A stretch of DNA of 64,000 bases from Carboxylicivirga longa (GCF_050589825.1 NZ_JBNGOZ010000013.1:59409-123408), one strand, 5' to 3'. Positions 17,881 through 27,795 are shown, counted from the stretch's first letter. Numbers and translations: made by a program. The notes: a model not told the origin generated them from the letters alone.

Positions 17881-19757
17881 TAGCGACCCAACAGCACCAG
17901 AAGCACATTGATGTCACTTGGCGAGACTCCAGAAATCCGGCTCGCCTGCCCAATGGTCTCGGGTTGGATCTTTGTTAATTTTTGGCGGGCTTCTGTTGAT
18001 AATGATTTTATAGACGCATAATCAAAACGCTCTTGAATCTTTAGATGCTCGAGGCGCTTAAGCTTATCTGCCAACATACGCTCCCGATTGATATAGCCAG
18101 AATATTTCAGAATGATTTCAGCAGATTCCAGAATTTCCTCCACTCGATCGGTACAGAGCTCATTTACAAATTCTGCAAAAGGAGCAACACCCTCCAATAA
18201 ATCGGCTATCCGAATTTGTGGCCGCATAAGAATATCTACCAACTTCACTCCTTGCCTTAATGGACTTGTACCCTTGGTTTCCAACCAGTCATTAATCAAT
18301 GCGGGCTTAACACTAAAATTTTTAAGGAAAACGATAAGACGATCTCGCAAGGCAATCTTCTGATTAAGATGCACAAGACGATCTTCACCGGCTAGGCCCA
18401 ATTCAAAGCTCTTTGGTGTTAAACGCACATCAGCATCATCTTGCCGCAACAAAATACGATACTCTGCACGGGAAGTGAACATGCGATAGGGCTCATCCAC
18501 ACCTTTGGTAACCAAATCATCAATTAAGACACCTATATACGCTTCATCGCGGGATAGAACGAAAGCTTCAGCCCCAATCCTCTTTTGATGAGCATTAATA
18601 CCAGCCATAAGTCCCTGAGCAGCAGCCTCTTCGTACCCTGTGGTGCCGTTTATCTGGCCGGCGAAAAATAAATTTTGAATCCTCTTAGTTTCCAGGCTGT
18701 GTTTAAGCTGTGTAGGTTCAAAGAAATCATATTCAATAGCATAGCCTGGCCTAAAGACCCTAACATTCTCAAGACCAGGAACATGACGCAAAGCTTCAAT
18801 TTGATTCTTTAGAGGCAAAGATGAACTGAATCCATTCAGATAATATTCTATAGTCGTTTCTCCTTCTGGCTCTAAAAATAATTGATGACGATCTCGGTCA
18901 GCGAAAGTAACAATCTTGGTTTCGATGCTCGGACAATAACGTGGACCCAAACTTTGTATCGTACCATTATACATGGGTGACTCATCCAAACCTTGTTCTA
19001 AAATTTTATGAACAGTTGGGTTCGTATAAGTAATATAGCAGCTACGTTTTTTTAAACCATTATTTTCTGAAGGCAAATAACTGAAATAAAAATCTCCGTC
19101 ATCCCCCTTCTGCTCTTCTAGCTTACTAAAATCTATACTGCGTTCGTCAATACGAACCGGTGTTCCGGTTTTCATGCGGCCAACAGTGAAACCCATACTC
19201 AAAAGTTGCTCCGAAAGTCCTTTTGACGCTGGTTCAGCTACTCGCCCACCCTCCGATTGCACTGAGCCAACGTGCATTAGCCCATTTAGGAAGGTTCCAG
19301 TTGTCAGCACAAGTGCCTCCGTTAAGAAGGTAACATTATTTGCCGTCCTAAGGCCCTTAATTATGTTATCTTCGAAGACAAATTCCGTAACAGCATCCTG
19401 CCAGAAATCCACATTCGGAATATTTTCCAACTGTGTGCGCCATTCGGATGAAAATACCATACGGTCGCACTGCGCTCGTGGACTCCACATGGCCGGTCCT
19501 TTCGAACGATTCAACATTCTGAACTGGATTGAGGATTTATCAGTAATGATACCCGTATAGCCACCCAAGGCATCTATCTCCCTAACAATCTGCCCCTTAG
19601 CAATACCTCCAATGGCAGGATTACAGGACATTTGAGCAAAACGACCCATGTCCATCGTAATTAACAGCACTTTACTGCCCAGGTTTGCGGCGGCGGCAGC
19701 AGCTTCGCAGCCGGCATGCCCACCTCCTACGACGATGACATCGTAACTAAATTTCAT
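17880..19757 (-). CDS. mnmG: tRNA uridine-5-carboxymethylaminomethyl modification enzyme
   Basis: 625 residues. FAD-dependent partner of MnmE that modifies U34 of several tRNAs. It has the N-terminal dinucleotide fold VVGGGHAGCEAA, the conserved MLNRSKGPAMWSPRAQ block, the FAD-binding FAGQINGTTGYEEA segment and a C-terminal helical tRNA/MnmE-binding domain. Full length. Often sits beside the replication origin in bacteria, which agrees with the parS sites here. Confidence 0.97.
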   Translation of the reverse strand: MKFSYDVIVVGGGHAGCEAAAAAANLGSKVLLITMDMGRFAQMSCNPAIGGIAKGQIVREIDALGGYTGIITDKSSIQFRMLNRSKGPAMWSPRAQCDRMVFSSEWRTQLENIPNVDFWQDAVTEFVFEDNIIKGLRTANNVTFLTEALVLTTGTFLNGLMHVGSVQSEGGRVAEPASKGLSEQLLSMGFTVGRMKTGTPVRIDERSIDFSKLEEQKGDDGDFYFSYLPSENNGLKKRSCYITYTNPTVHKILEQGLDESPMYNGTIQSLGPRYCPSIETKIVTFADRDRHQLFLEPEGETTIEYYLNGFSSSLPLKNQIEALRHVPGLENVRVFRPGYAIEYDFFEPTQLKHSLETKRIQNLFFAGQINGTTGYEEAAAQGLMAGINAHQKRIGAEAFVLSRDEAYIGVLIDDLVTKGVDEPYRMFTSRAEYRILLRQDDADVRLTPKSFELGLAGEDRLVHLNQKIALRDRLIVFLKNFSVKPALINDWLETKGTSPLRQGVKLVDILMRPQIRIADLLEGVAPFAEFVNELCTDRVEEILESAEIILKYSGYINRERMLADKLKRLEHLKIQERFDYASIKSLSTEARQKLTKIQPETIGQASRISGVSPSDINVLLVLLGR

Positions 19758-19796
19758 ATATTTGATTATTGATTTACTGTAAGATAAACAGCAAAT

Positions 19797-20219
19797 TTAA
19801 TGAAAAGTTGATAAGATTGATAATGCGCGATCTTCCTGACGACGCATTTCTAACTTTTCTTCTTCGGTGGCATCCTTAAAACCGAGCAGGTGGAGGATGC
19901 CATGAATAATGACACGATGCAATTCTTCCTCAAAGGGACGGTTAAAAAGTTGTGAATTACTCCGTACCGTATCCACACTAATTACTAGATCACCAGCAAT
20001 TGTTTGATTCTTGCAGTAATCAAAAGTAATGATATCTGTGTAATAATTATGTTGAAGATAATTTCTATTTACTTCTAAAATATAAGCATCAGAGCAGAAG
20101 ACATAAGTAAGTATTCCTACCTTCTTATCGAAAGAGGATACAACCCGTTCTATCCAGGCTTTCGTTTGTTGATTACAAACCTCAGGAAGCCTTACATCTT
20201 CAGCGCAAAATTCTATCAT
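19797..20219 (-). CDS. ybeY: Endoribonuclease YbeY (rRNA maturation factor)
   Basis: 140 residues. Metal-dependent RNase for 16S rRNA 3' maturation and ribosome quality control. The H-x3-H part of the metal motif is His106 and His110 (HGILHLLG). The third position, His in E. coli, is Asp116 here (GFKDATEEE). To my knowledge Bacteroidota YbeY proteins commonly have Lys-Asp there, so this is probably a lineage trait and not damage. It overlaps the upstream ATPase gene by four bases. Confidence 0.92.
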   Translation of the reverse strand: MIEFCAEDVRLPEVCNQQTKAWIERVVSSFDKKVGILTYVFCSDAYILEVNRNYLQHNYYTDIITFDYCKNQTIAGDLVISVDTVRSNSQLFNRPFEEELHRVIIHGILHLLGFKDATEEEKLEMRRQEDRALSILSTFH

Positions 20220-20626
20220 TCAGGAATATAAAAAAACATAGTAACCCGACTACCTTCATTCTCAAATTCTATATCATCAGCTAAGTGATGCATTAAAAAT
20301 ATACCTCGACCATGCGTTTTTTCCAGATTTTCAGGTTTTGTAGGGTCTGGTATATTTGTGTAATCAAAACCAGTGCCTTCGTCAATAATAGTAAACTCAA
20401 TCGCTTTATTATCAATCCTATATAAGACAACAACCTTCTTATCTCTGTCAAGCTTATTACCGTGAACAATGGCGTTGTTAACACCTTCAACTACGGCCAA
20501 TAGAAGTTTACCGTATATATCATTATGTAGATTATATTCCAAACATAAATCATCAATAAGTTTTTCAACAATATTGATGTTTTTTGTCTCGGAGCTAAAT
20601 TCTATCCTATTCACAGTCAATTCCAT
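20216..20626 (-). CDS. HATPase_c protein of the RsbW/SpoIIAB anti-sigma type
   Basis: 136 residues, a GHKL-fold ATPase domain alone. The N box (EGVNNAIVHGNK), G1 (DEGTGFD) and G2 (HGRGIFLM) are all visible. Members act as serine kinases on an anti-anti-sigma partner or as anti-sigma factors. No STAS-domain or sigma-factor gene is adjacent, so the partner must lie elsewhere. Its four-base overlap with ybeY indicates coupled translation, which puts a stress-type switch and a ribosome factor on one transcript. Confidence 0.85.
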   Translation of the reverse strand: MELTVNRIEFSSETKNINIVEKLIDDLCLEYNLHNDIYGKLLLAVVEGVNNAIVHGNKLDRDKKVVVLYRIDNKAIEFTIIDEGTGFDYTNIPDPTKPENLEKTHGRGIFLMHHLADDIEFENEGSRVTMFFYIPE

Positions 20627-20728
20627 TTAAATCCCTTTTATGTGCAAGCCTGACATACCCAACATTCCCCTTTCAAACGATTAATTGTACGAAAGAAATA
20701 AAAAAATGTTGTGTTTCTACTGCCATAA

Positions 20729-21880
20729 TCATTTCATCAACCAATGTTCGGGGTTTAATTTCTTACTTTCTTCCCAAATTTCAAAGTGCAGCACACCAGA
20801 ATTTTCACCCTGACCATTATAGATTGTACCAATTAGAGAATTTTTAGTTACATTTTCTCCTTTTTTTACACGAACGGAGTCGAGGTTAGCATAAACAGTC
20901 AAAAATCTTCCATGACGAATCAGAACAGCTTTATTATAGCCGGGTATTGAAACGATACGCGACACTTTTCCACTAAAAACGGCCTTAGCAGCAATATTAT
21001 TTGAACTTTGAATATCCACCCCATTATTCTTTACCTTTACGTATTTCAAAACAGGGTGCGCATGTTCTCCAAACTTACTTACAATAACACCATTTTCAAC
21101 AGGATTAATTAACTGACCCTTAGCCAGATGAAAATCAGAAGCTTCTACAGTTTCTTTGGATAATTCAGCAATTAGATTAACGATGGTGGTTTCAAGCTTT
21201 TGCAAGGTCTTTTTTTGACGTTGTATGTCACGCTTGAGCCGACTTTCTTTACGTTTTAATTCTTGAATATTAGCGTTGAGCGATGCTTTGTCGCCGACTA
21301 AACGTTCCCGCTCATTAAGAATCTTTTTAAGGGCGTTATTCTGCACTTTAAGCTTAGTGTTGAGTAACCCGTAACTATCTTTCAATTCCAGCCTCTTTTC
21401 ATCGATCAAAAGGCCTTGATTATACCTGAATTTATTGTACTCCTTCAGCATAATATAACGGCGATAAAACTCATTAAAACTTTTTGCCCCCAAAAAAAAC
21501 GATAACTCATTATAACGCTTTTTGTTATTATAGGTGGTTTGAATAAGCTTTACGTACTGCTCCTTAAGCTGCTCCAACTGATGTTCATTATCACTTATTT
21601 CAGCCTCTAGCACAGTAATATCGCCTTTCAATAGACCAATTTCGTCTTCGTAAAGGCCAATGAGCTTTTCACGATCGGCAATTTGCCTGTTGAGCACGTT
21701 TACATTGCGCATATTTGCTGTTTTACTTTTGGCATAGGAGGCAATTAAGTTATTAGCATCTTCAATGCGCTTTTCAATGCTGGCTTTCTGTGCCTGCAAC
21801 TCGTCTAGTGATTGAGAAATGACCGGCTTAGAAAAGAGTACAACAGTAAAAAACAATATGACGACCTTACGTGCGACCAT
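20729..21880 (-). CDS. EnvC-like murein hydrolase activator (degenerate M23)
   Basis: 383 residues. A signal peptide (about 1-22) is followed by a long coiled coil (about 23-245) and a C-terminal LytM/M23 domain (about 265-383). The zinc ligands expected in HxGxDI and HLHFE are replaced (NNGVDI and VLHFEIW), so it should not cut peptidoglycan itself but activate amidases during cell separation, as EnvC does. It is followed upstream in the operon by the DUF4292 and TPR lipoprotein genes with a one-base overlap. Confidence 0.9.
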   Translation of the reverse strand: MVARKVVILFFTVVLFSKPVISQSLDELQAQKASIEKRIEDANNLIASYAKSKTANMRNVNVLNRQIADREKLIGLYEDEIGLLKGDITVLEAEISDNEHQLEQLKEQYVKLIQTTYNNKKRYNELSFFLGAKSFNEFYRRYIMLKEYNKFRYNQGLLIDEKRLELKDSYGLLNTKLKVQNNALKKILNERERLVGDKASLNANIQELKRKESRLKRDIQRQKKTLQKLETTIVNLIAELSKETVEASDFHLAKGQLINPVENGVIVSKFGEHAHPVLKYVKVKNNGVDIQSSNNIAAKAVFSGKVSRIVSIPGYNKAVLIRHGRFLTVYANLDSVRVKKGENVTKNSLIGTIYNGQGENSGVLHFEIWEESKKLNPEHWLMK

Positions 21881-22719
21881 TAAAACTGTGTTTTTTTATA
21901 CTTATTAGATATTTTAAAACCCAATGAATGTTCTCCATCAATATCAATATGTTCGAAACTTATTCCAAGGCTAAAGCTATCCCATCCCCGCTTGCCATCT
22001 ATCACTATTTTCGATGGAAATAAGGCATTATTTCGCAGCTGAAAATCTTCATAGGCAATACTTACCTGACTATTAACTTCAAAATCTCGGATGCTAACAT
22101 CTCGAATGCGAAACACATCAGGAAGAATTGAAAACTGGTGAAATACAACATTATCTGTTTTGTCCTTTTTATAGATGCGGTTATAACGTCCTTCCTTAAG
22201 GGATTGTAACTGATAAGCATCCTGTCCAACATAGTGCTTATAACGCTTAATGGTTTTATCAAAGTCACCGATTGGATAAGGAAATAACTGATTGGTTAAG
22301 ATGTGCTGCAAGGTGTAATAGTCCAGCTCAATGAGAAATTTTTCCCACAGAATTTTATAATCCCCTTGCGAATATTGTTTCTTGGTACGGTCAATAATTT
22401 CAACATTTCCAGGCGATAACCTGACCCGAAACAATTCTATTCCCATCAGCGGATTAATAGAAACTGTTATGGAAGAATCGCGATTGATAAACATATTACC
22501 TTTAAACGATTTTTTTTCGCCATTAAAAGTAAGTTCTGCTTTAAACTTCTTCAGAAAGAGCGTATTAAAGTCAAGATAACCCTCTTCAACAGAGCTAATG
22601 AGCTTAGCATCTGGAATGTTCTTTAATTCGCCCTTTGCGGTATAGACATCACGGGTTGACCGGCAGCTAATGCCAAGGATTACCAGAATAAGAGCGAGTA
22701 AATAGCTATTTAATTTCAC
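21880..22719 (-). CDS. DUF4292 lipoprotein
   Basis: 279 residues with a lipoprotein signal (LVILGISC, lipidated Cys at about residue 19). The body is beta-rich and resembles the LolA/LolB-like fold assigned to DUF4292, suggesting binding of a lipid or acyl chain. Function is not proven. It overlaps its neighbours on both sides (EnvC-like by one base, TPR protein by four), so the three are almost certainly one envelope operon. Confidence 0.8.
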   Translation of the reverse strand: MKLNSYLLALILVILGISCRSTRDVYTAKGELKNIPDAKLISSVEEGYLDFNTLFLKKFKAELTFNGEKKSFKGNMFINRDSSITVSINPLMGIELFRVRLSPGNVEIIDRTKKQYSQGDYKILWEKFLIELDYYTLQHILTNQLFPYPIGDFDKTIKRYKHYVGQDAYQLQSLKEGRYNRIYKKDKTDNVVFHQFSILPDVFRIRDVSIRDFEVNSQVSIAYEDFQLRNNALFPSKIVIDGKRGWDSFSLGISFEHIDIDGEHSLGFKISNKYKKTQF

Positions 22720-24470
22720 TTTTCGAGGTACGTTTGTTGTTCAATCTTCTGTCGTAATAAAGTACTATCGGCGCCCATGTCCAGCGCTTTATTCCATTGT
22801 TCGAGTGCAGCTTCGAGATCTCCATTTTTGTATAGTATATCACCATAATGCTCAACGATTACAGCACTACTATCACCACCATTATCAAGGGCACGTTCAA
22901 TAATATACTTGGCCTCAAAATATCGCTCACGCTTGAAAAGTACCCAGGCATAAGTATCGAGGTATGTAGCATTACCAGGCTCCATTTCGATACATTTGCT
23001 ACTCATGCGCTCTGCTTTATCCAAATCTTTGTTTTCAAGCGTTAGATAATAACTATAATTGTTGAGCACAACAATATTCAGCTCGTCAATGGCCAGTGAC
23101 TTATCGTATGAATCAAAGGCTCGACTCGTCTGCCCTGCAGCATAGGCTATATCTCCTATATTGGCATACAGTTGTGCTTCAAGGGCACGGTTCTCACCAA
23201 CTTTATTTAAACCTTTCTCCAATAAGTCAAGCGCTTCCTCATGTTCATTAAGCTGACCTGCGGAACTGCCTGCTAGCAGATAAAAAAAGGCATTATTAGG
23301 AAAATGCTCTAAGGCAATACGCGCATTACCATATATCTTTTTAAAGTCCTGCGTGTCAATCATTAAAAGCAGATAATCCTGCCATATCAATTCATTCTTC
23401 TCTTCTAAAGAAATGGCCTTACGATAAGCTTCAAGAGCATTAGGGCTATCATTTAAGGCCCGATAAAAATTACCTTTGTAAACGTAGGCCATGGCTTCAT
23501 AAGGGTGTGCGTCAATGATTACATCGAAAAAATCTTCAAGGAAATCTGCGTTTTTTACCAATGCTGCGTTATCCATTAGAAAAGGTAGAATCCTTTGGAA
23601 TTTTAACTCGAAAGGCGTATGCTTTACAGCTAAGGCCTGCTCGTAGTAGGTGATGAAATTGCTTGTATCATTCTGCTGAATCGCCAAATTACCTAAACTG
23701 AAGTAGGCCATGCTGTTATCCGGATCCTTTTGCAACACCATGTTATAGTATTCTCGTGCCTTTTCATGATCTTCCAGATACAGGTAGTAATCGGCGATAA
23801 AACCATAGTAACGCGCTTCCTCGGGGTATTTCTCAACCAGCTTGTTCAACTCCTGCAAAGCAGGTTTGTTTTTCCCCGCTTTCAGAAAAAGCTGTTGCTT
23901 TTCGAGCACGATCACTTCATTTAAGCCCATTTTCTTTTCCAGCCTGTTGTAGGCATCAATGGCCTTATCCAGTTCACCATTGCGCTGATAGACCTGCGCC
24001 AAACCGTAGAGATACTCTTCATTATCAGGATGCTCAGCTACAATTTGCTCATATAAAGCAATCGCCTTAACGCCGAGCTTATTTTGCTGATACAATTCGG
24101 CCAGCATTAGTTTATACCAAATATTAGTGGGCTCAATCTGAACAGCTCTCTCAAGCAGTCCCTGGGCTTTTACACCTTCTTTACCAGCCACCAGAATATT
24201 GGCTAACTCATACATGGCGGCACTACTGGTAGCGTCAATCTTTAGGCACTCACTGAGGTACATCGCAGACTTTTCAAGATTTCCTTTCATCTTTTCTCGA
24301 CTGGCCTCATAGAAAAAATAATCGAATTTGCGCTTTTGCAAATCCGTCAACTGTACCTTTTTTATTTGCTCGCTTGTAACAGCAGGACTATCTGTCTTTT
24401 TGAGCGTGGCACAGCTTACTATGCTCAGCGCTAGCACAAACGATAGATAGCGATATATTTTATATGTCAT
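22716..24470 (-). CDS. TPR-repeat lipoprotein
   Basis: 584 residues. A lipoprotein signal (LALSIVSC, Cys about 20) is followed by about a dozen TPR units spanning residues 45-570, for example AMYELANILVAGKEGVKAQG and AYFSLGNLAIQQNDTSNFI. TPR arrays bind protein partners. Context (dUTPase, then DUF4292 and an EnvC-like factor) points to envelope assembly or cell-wall remodelling, but no specific partner can be named. Confidence 0.88.
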   Translation of the reverse strand: MTYKIYRYLSFVLALSIVSCATLKKTDSPAVTSEQIKKVQLTDLQKRKFDYFFYEASREKMKGNLEKSAMYLSECLKIDATSSAAMYELANILVAGKEGVKAQGLLERAVQIEPTNIWYKLMLAELYQQNKLGVKAIALYEQIVAEHPDNEEYLYGLAQVYQRNGELDKAIDAYNRLEKKMGLNEVIVLEKQQLFLKAGKNKPALQELNKLVEKYPEEARYYGFIADYYLYLEDHEKAREYYNMVLQKDPDNSMAYFSLGNLAIQQNDTSNFITYYEQALAVKHTPFELKFQRILPFLMDNAALVKNADFLEDFFDVIIDAHPYEAMAYVYKGNFYRALNDSPNALEAYRKAISLEEKNELIWQDYLLLMIDTQDFKKIYGNARIALEHFPNNAFFYLLAGSSAGQLNEHEEALDLLEKGLNKVGENRALEAQLYANIGDIAYAAGQTSRAFDSYDKSLAIDELNIVVLNNYSYYLTLENKDLDKAERMSSKCIEMEPGNATYLDTYAWVLFKRERYFEAKYIIERALDNGGDSSAVIVEHYGDILYKNGDLEAALEQWNKALDMGADSTLLRQKIEQQTYLEK

Positions 24471-24487
24471 TCTTGCTTTAATTTTTT

Positions 24488-24925
24488 TTAGTTGGTTCCG
24501 GTGTGACCAAAGCCACCACTACCACGCACACTCTCCTCAAGAATCTCAACTTCATTGAGCGATACTTTGGTATAACGGGCAATCACCATCTGGCAAATGC
24601 GCTCTCCATCGCTAATAGTGAAGTCTTCATTTGAAAGGTTCACCAAAATAACTTTGATCTCACCTCGATAATCGGCATCGATGGTTCCCGGCGTGTTAAG
24701 AACCGTCACACCAAATTTAGCAGCAAGACCGCTTCTGGGTCTTATCTGTGCCTCATGACCATCGGGCAGCTGAATATAAATTCCTGTTGGGATCAGTACT
24801 CTTTGAAGGGGCTTTAAAACTACAGGGCCATCGATATTAGCCCGCAGATCCATGCCTGCAGAGTGCTCGGTACTGTAACTGGGTAATTGATGTTTACTTT
24901 TATTAATAATTTGTACTTGCGTCAT
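24488..24925 (-). CDS. dut: dUTP diphosphatase
   Basis: 145 residues, trimeric dUTPase. It keeps uracil out of DNA and supplies dUMP for thymidylate. All five motifs are present: SAGMDLRA, PRSGLAAK, NTPGTIDADYRGE, ERICQMV, and the C-terminal RGSGGFGHTG lid. Overlaps the upstream flippase gene by four bases. Confidence 0.97.
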   Translation of the reverse strand: MTQVQIINKSKHQLPSYSTEHSAGMDLRANIDGPVVLKPLQRVLIPTGIYIQLPDGHEAQIRPRSGLAAKFGVTVLNTPGTIDADYRGEIKVILVNLSNEDFTISDGERICQMVIARYTKVSLNEVEILEESVRGSGGFGHTGTN

Positions 24926-26382
24926 GATAGAATCTTATTAAACTCTTTCCGTTCGGTGAAATAAAGGAATACAAAATAGGCTACAAATATAGTGCCTTTA
25001 AAACCGAAATGAAATAATTGATTATCTGATGTATATAACTGACTTATAACAACCACGGCCATACCGCTGACAATGTGGAAAATAATATTGGCAACGGGGT
25101 AATTGACCGGATAATATTTCTGACCCAGAAAATAAGAGATGATAGTCATCAACAGGAAACACAGAAGACTACTAAGAGCAGCACCCATATAGCCCATGGA
25201 AGGCACAAAAATAAGGTTAGCAACAATGGCGAGAACAGCACCAATACCACTTATTATAGCCCCAAAATGTGTTTTATCGGTTAATTTATACCATAGCGAT
25301 AGTGAGTAATAAATACCAAAAAACAACTGCCCTAATAGAATCAATGGGATAATGCGATTGCCTTCGTAATACTCGGGTAACAGCAATACGTTAATGAGAT
25401 CTATAAAGACCAAAACACCCACAAACACAATCATACCAAAAATAACAAAGTACTTAAGAATGCGTGCATAAAGTTCGGTGGAAGCTTTCTCCTTCCCCTC
25501 CTTAAAAAAGAAAGGTTCAAAAGCAAGACGGTAGGACTGAATGAACAGAGCCATAAGTACTCCAATCTTATAATTGGCGCCATAAATCGCCAGCGCCTCC
25601 ATGGCATTTTCACCAATCAGATGGGGCATCAGTATTTTGTCGATATTCTGAATAAGCATGCCAAAGAGACCCACTATCATAACGGGATAAGAATAACGTA
25701 GTACAGCTCTTAATAGCTCTTTGCGCACAACGAAATGTCCTTTAAACAGCTGTGGTATCAAAAACACACTAATTATTAATGAACTTAAAAGATTGGCGAT
25801 AAAAACGTATAGGAGCTTGTTATTGGGATCGTAAATGTAGTTTACGGGCGTATACCCTTCTTTGTATAAATAAGGGCAAATAACCAGGAAGAATACATTA
25901 AAAACGATATTCAAAAGTACCGATACAAACTTCAGCGTAGCATATCGCATCGTTTTGTTGCGAATGCGCAAATCGGCAAAAGGGATACTCGTTATAGCAT
26001 CGAGCGACACAATGAGCGCCCCAATAAAAAAATACTCCGATGTAAGATGCTCATTGCCAAGTAAGGATGCAATACTATCTTTTAAGAAATAAACGAGCAA
26101 TACAAAAAACAGCGATAGCATCGTAACAAAACCGCCCAAGGTACTGAGTAAATCCTGGCGATTGGTCTTTTTGGCGAAACGAAAATAGCCGGTTTCAAAA
26201 CCAAAAGTAAGAATAACCAAAACGACTGCTATATAACTGTAAATATTAACTACACCACCGAACTGCACAGGATCCAGGGTGCGAATATAGAAAGGCATTA
26301 ACAGCCAGTTGAGCAGACGCCCTACAATTGTACTTGCACCATAAATAATGGTATCGCCGGCTAATTTTTTTAATTTACCCAA
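24922..26382 (-). CDS. Polysaccharide flippase-like membrane protein (MOP superfamily)
   Basis: 486 residues with about 14 predicted membrane segments and the N-terminal DTIIYGASTIVGRLLNWLLMPF pattern of Wzx-type oligosaccharide or lipid flippases. It would move a lipid-linked saccharide from the cytoplasmic to the periplasmic leaflet. No glycosyltransferase cluster is present; conservation beside dut and a TPR lipoprotein suggests a core envelope role. Substrate unknown. It begins five bases after the ruvB stop codon. Confidence 0.88.
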   Translation of the reverse strand: MGKLKKLAGDTIIYGASTIVGRLLNWLLMPFYIRTLDPVQFGGVVNIYSYIAVVLVILTFGFETGYFRFAKKTNRQDLLSTLGGFVTMLSLFFVLLVYFLKDSIASLLGNEHLTSEYFFIGALIVSLDAITSIPFADLRIRNKTMRYATLKFVSVLLNIVFNVFFLVICPYLYKEGYTPVNYIYDPNNKLLYVFIANLLSSLIISVFLIPQLFKGHFVVRKELLRAVLRYSYPVMIVGLFGMLIQNIDKILMPHLIGENAMEALAIYGANYKIGVLMALFIQSYRLAFEPFFFKEGKEKASTELYARILKYFVIFGMIVFVGVLVFIDLINVLLLPEYYEGNRIIPLILLGQLFFGIYYSLSLWYKLTDKTHFGAIISGIGAVLAIVANLIFVPSMGYMGAALSSLLCFLLMTIISYFLGQKYYPVNYPVANIIFHIVSGMAVVVISQLYTSDNQLFHFGFKGTIFVAYFVFLYFTERKEFNKILS

Positions 26383-26386
26383 GATG

Positions 26387-27400
26387 TTAAGAAAAAAGTG
26401 TCCCTTGATTCAAATTATTTTCCAAGCCCAGATGCTGATAAGCATTGGCGGTTACCATACGCCCGCGTGGTGTTCGTTTGATAAATCCTTCCATTATCAG
26501 GAAAGGCTCATACACCTCTTCGATAGTACCGGCATCTTCACCCACAGCTGTAGCAATGGTGTTAACCCCCACAGGGCCACCATTAAACTTATCAATTAGC
26601 GTCATCAGTATTTTATGATCCATGGTATCTAATCCGTGCGTATCAATATTAAGGGCATTTAATGCCAGTCGACTAATATCAATATCGATAATACCGTTGC
26701 CTTTTACCTGTGCAAAGTCGCGAACACGGCGCAAAAGGGCATTGGCAATACGCGGTGTACCCCGGCTACGCCGGGCAATTTCATTGGCTGCATTCTCGTG
26801 AATTCGCACTTCCAGTATGTCAGCCGAACGCTCAATGATATGGGCAATGGTATCGGAATTATAATACTCCAAATGACTATTAATACCAAAGCGGGCACGG
26901 AGTGGCGCGGTTAAAAGTCCACTACGTGTGGTAGCACCAATCAGCGTAAATGGATTAAGGTCAATTTGAATACTGCGCGCACCCGGTCCTTTATCGATTA
27001 CAATATCAATGCGAAAATCTTCCATGGCACTATAGAGATATTCTTCCACAACAGGGCTGAGCCGGTGTATCTCATCAATAAAAAGTACATCATTCTCATC
27101 CAAGCTGGTAAGAATACCGGCCAAATCACCAGGCTTATCCAACACGGGTCCACTGGTTAATTTAAAGCCTACCCCCAGCTGATGGGCAATAATATTAGAT
27201 AAGGTCGTTTTACCCAGTCCCGGAGGCCCGTGTAGCAGTACATGATCCAGGGCATCCCCGCGCATTCTGGCAGCTTGCACAAATATTTCAAGGTTTTCGA
27301 CAATCTTATCCTGCCCCTTAAAATCATCGAATGACAGGGGCCTCAAGGCCCTTTCTAATTCCTTCTCCGTATCTCCATTTCCCCTAATGTCGAAACTCAT
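26387..27400 (-). CDS. ruvB: Holliday junction branch migration helicase RuvB
   Basis: 337 residues, AAA+ motor of the RuvAB complex. Walker A GPPGLGKT (58-65), Walker B FIDEIH, sensor GATTRSG, the arginine-finger region (APLRARFG) and the C-terminal winged helix (IMEGFIKRTPRGRMVT) are all intact. It lies between the flippase gene and a lone receiver-domain gene. Confidence 0.97.
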   Translation of the reverse strand: MSFDIRGNGDTEKELERALRPLSFDDFKGQDKIVENLEIFVQAARMRGDALDHVLLHGPPGLGKTTLSNIIAHQLGVGFKLTSGPVLDKPGDLAGILTSLDENDVLFIDEIHRLSPVVEEYLYSAMEDFRIDIVIDKGPGARSIQIDLNPFTLIGATTRSGLLTAPLRARFGINSHLEYYNSDTIAHIIERSADILEVRIHENAANEIARRSRGTPRIANALLRRVRDFAQVKGNGIIDIDISRLALNALNIDTHGLDTMDHKILMTLIDKFNGGPVGVNTIATAVGEDAGTIEEVYEPFLIMEGFIKRTPRGRMVTANAYQHLGLENNLNQGTLFS

Positions 27401-27405
27401 AAATA

Positions 27406-27795
27406 TCAGATTATGTCTAACTTTTTTAAATTTTTAAAGAACTCCTGTAAATCGAAAGGTTTCGCCATATATTCGTCCATTCCTGTAGAGAGACATTTTT
27501 CACGATCAGCATCATAGGTATTCGCAGTGAGGCCGACAATAGGCAGGTGCGTCTTACTGTCCTTCTCCTTATGACGAATGGCACGGGTAGTTTCCAATCC
27601 ATCCATCACCGGCATCATCAGATCCATCAGTACCAGGTCATAATGGCCATGTTCTAATTTCTCCAGGGCTTCCCTCCCATGGTTGGCAATATCAATCTTA
27701 AAGCCGTACCTGGAAAGGTTAAGGAAGATGAGCTTTTGATTCAAAACGTTATCTTCCACCAATAATACGGATACAGGTTGTTCGAGTTTTTCCAT
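27406..27795 (-). CDS. Stand-alone response-regulator receiver domain
   Basis: 129 residues, only a CheY-like REC domain. The phospho-acceptor Asp is in DLVLMDLMMPVMDG, the acidic pair is LVEDN near the N terminus and the conserved Lys is in YMAKPFD. No output domain and no histidine kinase nearby; the sequence style resembles receiver domains from hybrid kinases. It is five bases upstream of ruvB and 22 bases downstream of nadA, so it is probably cotranscribed with housekeeping genes. Confidence 0.9.
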   Translation of the reverse strand: MEKLEQPVSVLLVEDNVLNQKLIFLNLSRYGFKIDIANHGREALEKLEHGHYDLVLMDLMMPVMDGLETTRAIRHKEKDSKTHLPIVGLTANTYDADREKCLSTGMDEYMAKPFDLQEFFKNLKKLDII

